The translations under genes were made by a program, and so were the position numbers. Shown in pieces: positions 60,211-64,000 of a stretch of DNA of 64,000 bases. The first letter of the stretch is position 1. Every line of letters begins with the position of its first letter. Source of the stretch: Erigeron canadensis (taxonomy: Eukaryota > Streptophyta > Magnoliopsida > Asterales > Asteraceae); the NCBI RefSeq assembly GCF_010389155.1, contig NC_057761.1, positions 50,144,213-50,208,212 on the forward strand. Direction: 5' to 3'. The notes beneath the pieces were generated by a model. The model saw only the letters and a list, made by a program, of their open reading frames with translations, was not told the DNA's origin and did not search any database.

Positions 60211-61703
60211 AATGAATGTATTATACTACTAATGTACTATAGAAAGTTTAGTGAAGTGTTCATAGATATGATTTAGGCCCATTCTGTTTAAAAGACGTAA
60301 AATGAAAAACAACAACACATTAATTTAGCATATTATTATTCTTTATCTACCAATATACATATAACAAAGTCTTAAATTCAAGTCTAAATAAATAAGAACT
60401 CTTTGATAAACTTCAATTTTAATTTAAAACCATTAGATCAAATTAATTTAATTGTTTCATCTTTTTAAAATAAGGATATTAATACTTTCACTTTATATAA
60501 TCATACAAAACACCTCTTCAAATCATAAGCCGTAAAAAATATAAATATAATAGTATATGTACAGGCGTATAGGACTTTCCATCCTTTATCATGTATACCA
60601 TACGAGTAAATAATAAATAATAATGAACAAATATAATTCATAACCACGACAACATCTTTCACGTCAAAATTCATTTCACATATATTTTTCTTGTCATGGT
60701 TTTTAGCTTTTATTCATAATCCTATCTACAACAAAATAGATTTATGCTTTTTTTAAGATCTATATTTTCATTGCAACAACTAAAAAATCAATTTTAAAAT
60801 CTATATGTCGAGTCTTTGTTGTTAAAAGTAAATATAAGTAAATATTGTTATGGAGAAAGAAAAAATAAAACCAATATCTACCACCCCATCAATTTATCTA
60901 CCACCCCATCAATTTTAAAATCTACTCTAAGAAAAACACATAAAAGTCACACCCGCCCTATTGTTACTAAACCACCGTCGACCTCCTCCCTTTTGTTGCC
61001 GGAAAAGCACATAAAAGTCGCCCTCCCCACTATTATTCTCCTTTCTTATTTTCCATTCTCTTTCTCATGTATCCCACACACATCTTTTTCATTCTACAAA
61101 GATCAAACATATAGTAAGCCTTCTTTGATAACTTATATTTAGATCTTAATTTCGTATTTTTATTTACAACTCGTAATAGTCTTTGCCTTAGTTTGTTGGT
61201 TTATGATGATTATTATTGTTTAAAATTGGGGGTTTTTAGTTTCCATATAAAAATAATTGGGCCAAATTGGTTATGCTAATCATATGTTTTGTTGTTAAAA
61301 CTTAAATCTTTATTTGGAATTTGAAGGTTGTCCTTTGATTCTGTTACTTTCTTTCTATATAATATATTTTTGTTAAACTAATGATTTTTTGCATGAATGT
61401 ATCATGTTGATGTTGCTGTTTTATTTCGTATTTAAATTTTTAATGTTGTACAAGTAAGTATCTAAAACAACCACACTAACGAGCAGAGAACCCGGTCAAT
61501 GTAGTATAATCTAGTGATAAGCTACATGATCGTTCGCAGAGACGCGTTGCTTTACCTAATCTAGTAATACGTGTAATTCTAGTTGTTTTGGGGGGGGGGG
61601 GGTGTTGTCACTAACTCCTAAATAACTAATACTTAAAAGTAAATAAATAGCCGCAACCACTTATTCAGCGAGAGGCTAGGTCTGAAATTAGTTTGAGAAA
61701 AAG
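60211..61703. other. Intergenic interval before the copia element
   Basis: Contains an 18-base unit, ATCTACCACCCCATCAAT, repeated twice (60877-60913), and a run of 13 G at 61590-61602. The 108-codon frame at 60816-61142 shows no family and is probably chance. No gene is seen. Confidence 0.35.
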
Positions 61704-64000
61704 TGTTGGTGCAATTTCGGGTGACAACATCATTATAGAAGGTTATCTTGAGTCATTTGTATATGTTAAACGATTTGTTTTGTATGTAATAAGGTCAAAA
61801 ACGACCAAGTTAATCGAAACGGTAACTAGATCGGTCTAGGATGGTCTAGATTGGTCTAGGTCGACCTTGGAGGTCTAGCTAGACCTTATTGGACCGAATT
61901 GGTTCGGGCTTTGGTCTTGAGTTATAGGTTCGGTCCATATTAGATTAGTATAAATAGGAGATTAAACCTTATGCCTAAGGGTTAATCTCTCTAGTGCGTA
62001 TTTTCGGTTTTTATAAGCTCGTGTGTTAATTGTAATTGTTATTACCGAATTAATACAAGGCTTCGTTATTCCATTCATATATTGTTAGTGTTTTCGGTTT
62101 ACCGAATATTGTTGATTGCTAGTGTTCGAGACTTTCCGCACTTAAACACTAGTTATCTAATCTCGTAGATCTGGTGGCTAAGGGTCTTACAATTGGTATC
62201 AAGAGCTTTGGATCGTGTATTGGTTCGGGGTTAAAATTTTCAACAATAGTAAGCCGCTTTTTGGGTTCGTGTTTAAGCTCGACCTACTTGCCGATCAAGT
62301 TACATTATTTCGGTTCTTTGACCTATAAATACACTTCGGCTCATTTTGTAAGGTTTTAGAAGGTTCGGTTTTTAGTTAAAAGCTTTGAAACTCTTAGACT
62401 TGGTTTTTGAATTCGAAACTTTCTTGAGATTGGATTTGAAGCTTCGTCTTTCGAATTTTGAACTTGTGTACTTAATCAATCTTAAGTTCTTACAACGTGT
62501 TTACACATATTTAAGACTTAAAATTTGTGTTTCGGTTTTTATGGTATGTCCGACCAAGGTCTAGTTCGGTTTCATTGGGTAACAAAATTTTCGGTTTTGC
62601 TCAAGTTTAGGTCTGAAATACTCCGATTTTTTTTTGAACTCGTAAACTCACTTGAGTTAAGGTTTGAAATGTGTCTTCCGAGTTTTGGACTTGTAAACTT
62701 GAACAATCGTTACGTTCTAAACTTATCCTTGAATTGAGGATCTTGTAATCTTGGTTAAGCTTAGGTCTAACTTGTTTGAGTTTTAAACTTGAAAACTCAT
62801 TTGAGTTTTGGTTTGAAATTTTGTATTCGAGTTTGGACTTGGAAGCTTGGTCGAGTTTAGGTTCTAAACTTATCTTTCCGAATCATTGATGGCTCGAGGT
62901 CTATCTTCTATAGAAGATTATGAGAAATCTTAGAGAAAATTCAAGATCAGGCCAAAAAAGGTTGTTCTGACAAGGAGCTACTGGGTTATCTCTTGATTAC
63001 ATATGTGAACAACCGTGGGAGGAAGATAAGAATGAGAGATAAGCTGAAACCAAAAACAAACATAGTGGCTATTTTAAGAATTTTGTAGAGAAAATGAGGG
63101 GATAAAAATTTATAATCTTCCATGTTTTCTATACAAAGTTTTGGTTGCTTGAAATAAAGAAGATCATGAAGTTTTGACAGAGTTCAATCATGGTATCTTT
63201 CTGGTTGTGAATCCGTGTGACATGTGTCTGACCTAATTTTTGGATCAAAGGCGCCTGATTATAGATTAGGTGATTCAGATGAATCAGATGAAGATTGAAG
63301 ACTAGGGTTAAAAGTCGATTAAATTGTAGATGATCTTTGCTGAGCTTGTGTTTGGGATTTTGTCTTAGAGCTTTTGGGATGAAATTAATCATATGTAGCC
63401 AGGTAGTTGATGATCAAACCTTTATTTTATGCCAATGATGTAGAGATGATTAATCCGGTAACTAGTAAAGGGTTGCAGATTAAGTGGTTTTCTATGTATT
63501 TTGGAGATGCTTACTTTGAGGGGGAGATTTGATACAAAAGACGTCAGGTGATTGGTGGATTCGTGAAGTTACAAGACAAAGTCAGACACTATGGGTTGAA
63601 GATATAGATCGTGTGAGTGTTGCATATCTGAAATTTAGGTTACAAAATTTCTTATCTTTATGGGAGCTGATTAAATTCCATACTGATTGTTGGAGATTCA
63701 ACTTCTCTGTAATATGTCGGTTAAGCTTGAAGATCAAATAGATTGAGCTATGTTGTCTTGCATGATATTTGTTAGTGACCGGGGAATCAATGATATCTGG
63801 ATTGCCTGGAAGCAATGATATCTGGCATGACAATATTGCTTGGAGCTTAACTTGGAAGAGGTTACCGTTGAGGGGGAGAGTTACAATCTGTGTATTGCAT
63901 TTGTTAGTTGTCATAAGGTTACAAAAATTTTGCAGTTTGAAGAATAGTATGCAACGTATGAAGATCAAGTCTTACCGAAAAAAAGGCCTGATATCATTGG
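61704..64000 (+). mobile_element. Ty1/copia-type LTR element, 5' part, runs off the window
   Basis: A putative LTR, 61704-62191, begins TGTTGGTGCAATTTC and ends CTTACA, with a TATAAATA box at 61949. Directly after it is the primer-binding site TGGTATCAAGAGC (62194-62206), complementary to the 3' end of initiator Met-tRNA as in plant copia elements. The next 1.8 kb has no gag-pol frame, only worn repeats of TTGAGTTTTGGTTTGAAA type (62380-62880). Polypurine-tract-like GAGGGGGAGA occurs at 63519 and 63870. The element is therefore non-autonomous or badly decayed. The 3' LTR would lie beyond the window. Confidence 0.65.

Noticed and set aside
60816..61142. 108-codon plus-strand frame
   Set aside because: It includes a short tandem repeat and has no family features; probably chance.

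Overview
The window is nuclear DNA from a flowering plant, most likely a eudicot. It is very AT-rich, its split genes have GT-AG introns, its gene families are land-plant ones, and the DNA between genes is a dense patchwork of small transposable elements. The species cannot be fixed from the sequence alone. I see no rRNA, tRNA, CRISPR or prokaryotic feature.

Five protein-coding genes look intact. (1) A single-exon BTB/POZ (T1-type) protein with a WD40/YVTN-like C-terminal half, minus strand, 3823-5250. (2) A two-exon plant proline-rich protein of the 'hydroxyproline-rich glycoprotein family' type, minus, 12039-14487, 399 residues. (3) A two-exon TIR-NB protein of the conserved, non-LRR XTNX type, plus, 29610-32573, 952 residues. 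(4) A two-exon ARID-ELM2-SANT-like chromatin protein, minus, 35315-38372, 644 residues. (5) A four-exon RING-H2 ubiquitin ligase of the RHB1A type, minus, 42967-45347, 214 residues, with a long 5'UTR intron. At the left edge two tandem, damaged copies of a TIC32-like short-chain dehydrogenase gene are separated by repeats. A possible two-exon 37-codon small ORF lies just downstream of the TIR-NB gene.

The other half of the window is mobile DNA, and many elements can be bounded by their own ends and target-site duplications. 1-3700: TIC32 pseudogenes plus a small Helitron. 5.3-12 kb: Helitron, Stowaway, hAT-like and other MITE material. 15.9-18.2 kb: a strong hairpin/palindrome and a short Mutator-type MITE. 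20.3-24.2 kb: a MITE, a 1-kb Helitron, a small Helitron, and a second small Helitron carrying a hAT MITE inside it. 26.3-27.2 and 40.7-41.1 kb: PIF/Harbinger-like elements. 47.9-50.6 kb: a cluster of Helitrons. 51.1-53.2 kb: a 2.1-kb solo LTR with a perfect 5-bp duplication and a palindromic tandem array. 54.6-59.1 kb: two non-autonomous Mutator-like elements (MULEs), each with long inverted ends and a perfect 9-bp duplication, one with a MITE nested in an arm. 60.0-60.2 kb: a SINE. 61.7-64 kb: the 5' part of a Ty1/copia-type element with LTR and primer-binding site, running off the window.

The intact genes are unrelated single-copy housekeeping or regulatory genes and form no pathway together. 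Nothing seen amounts to a clearly new multi-gene system. The most unusual items are the XTNX TIR-NB gene, the nested and bounded transposons, the palindromic array in the solo LTR, and the candidate split small ORF.
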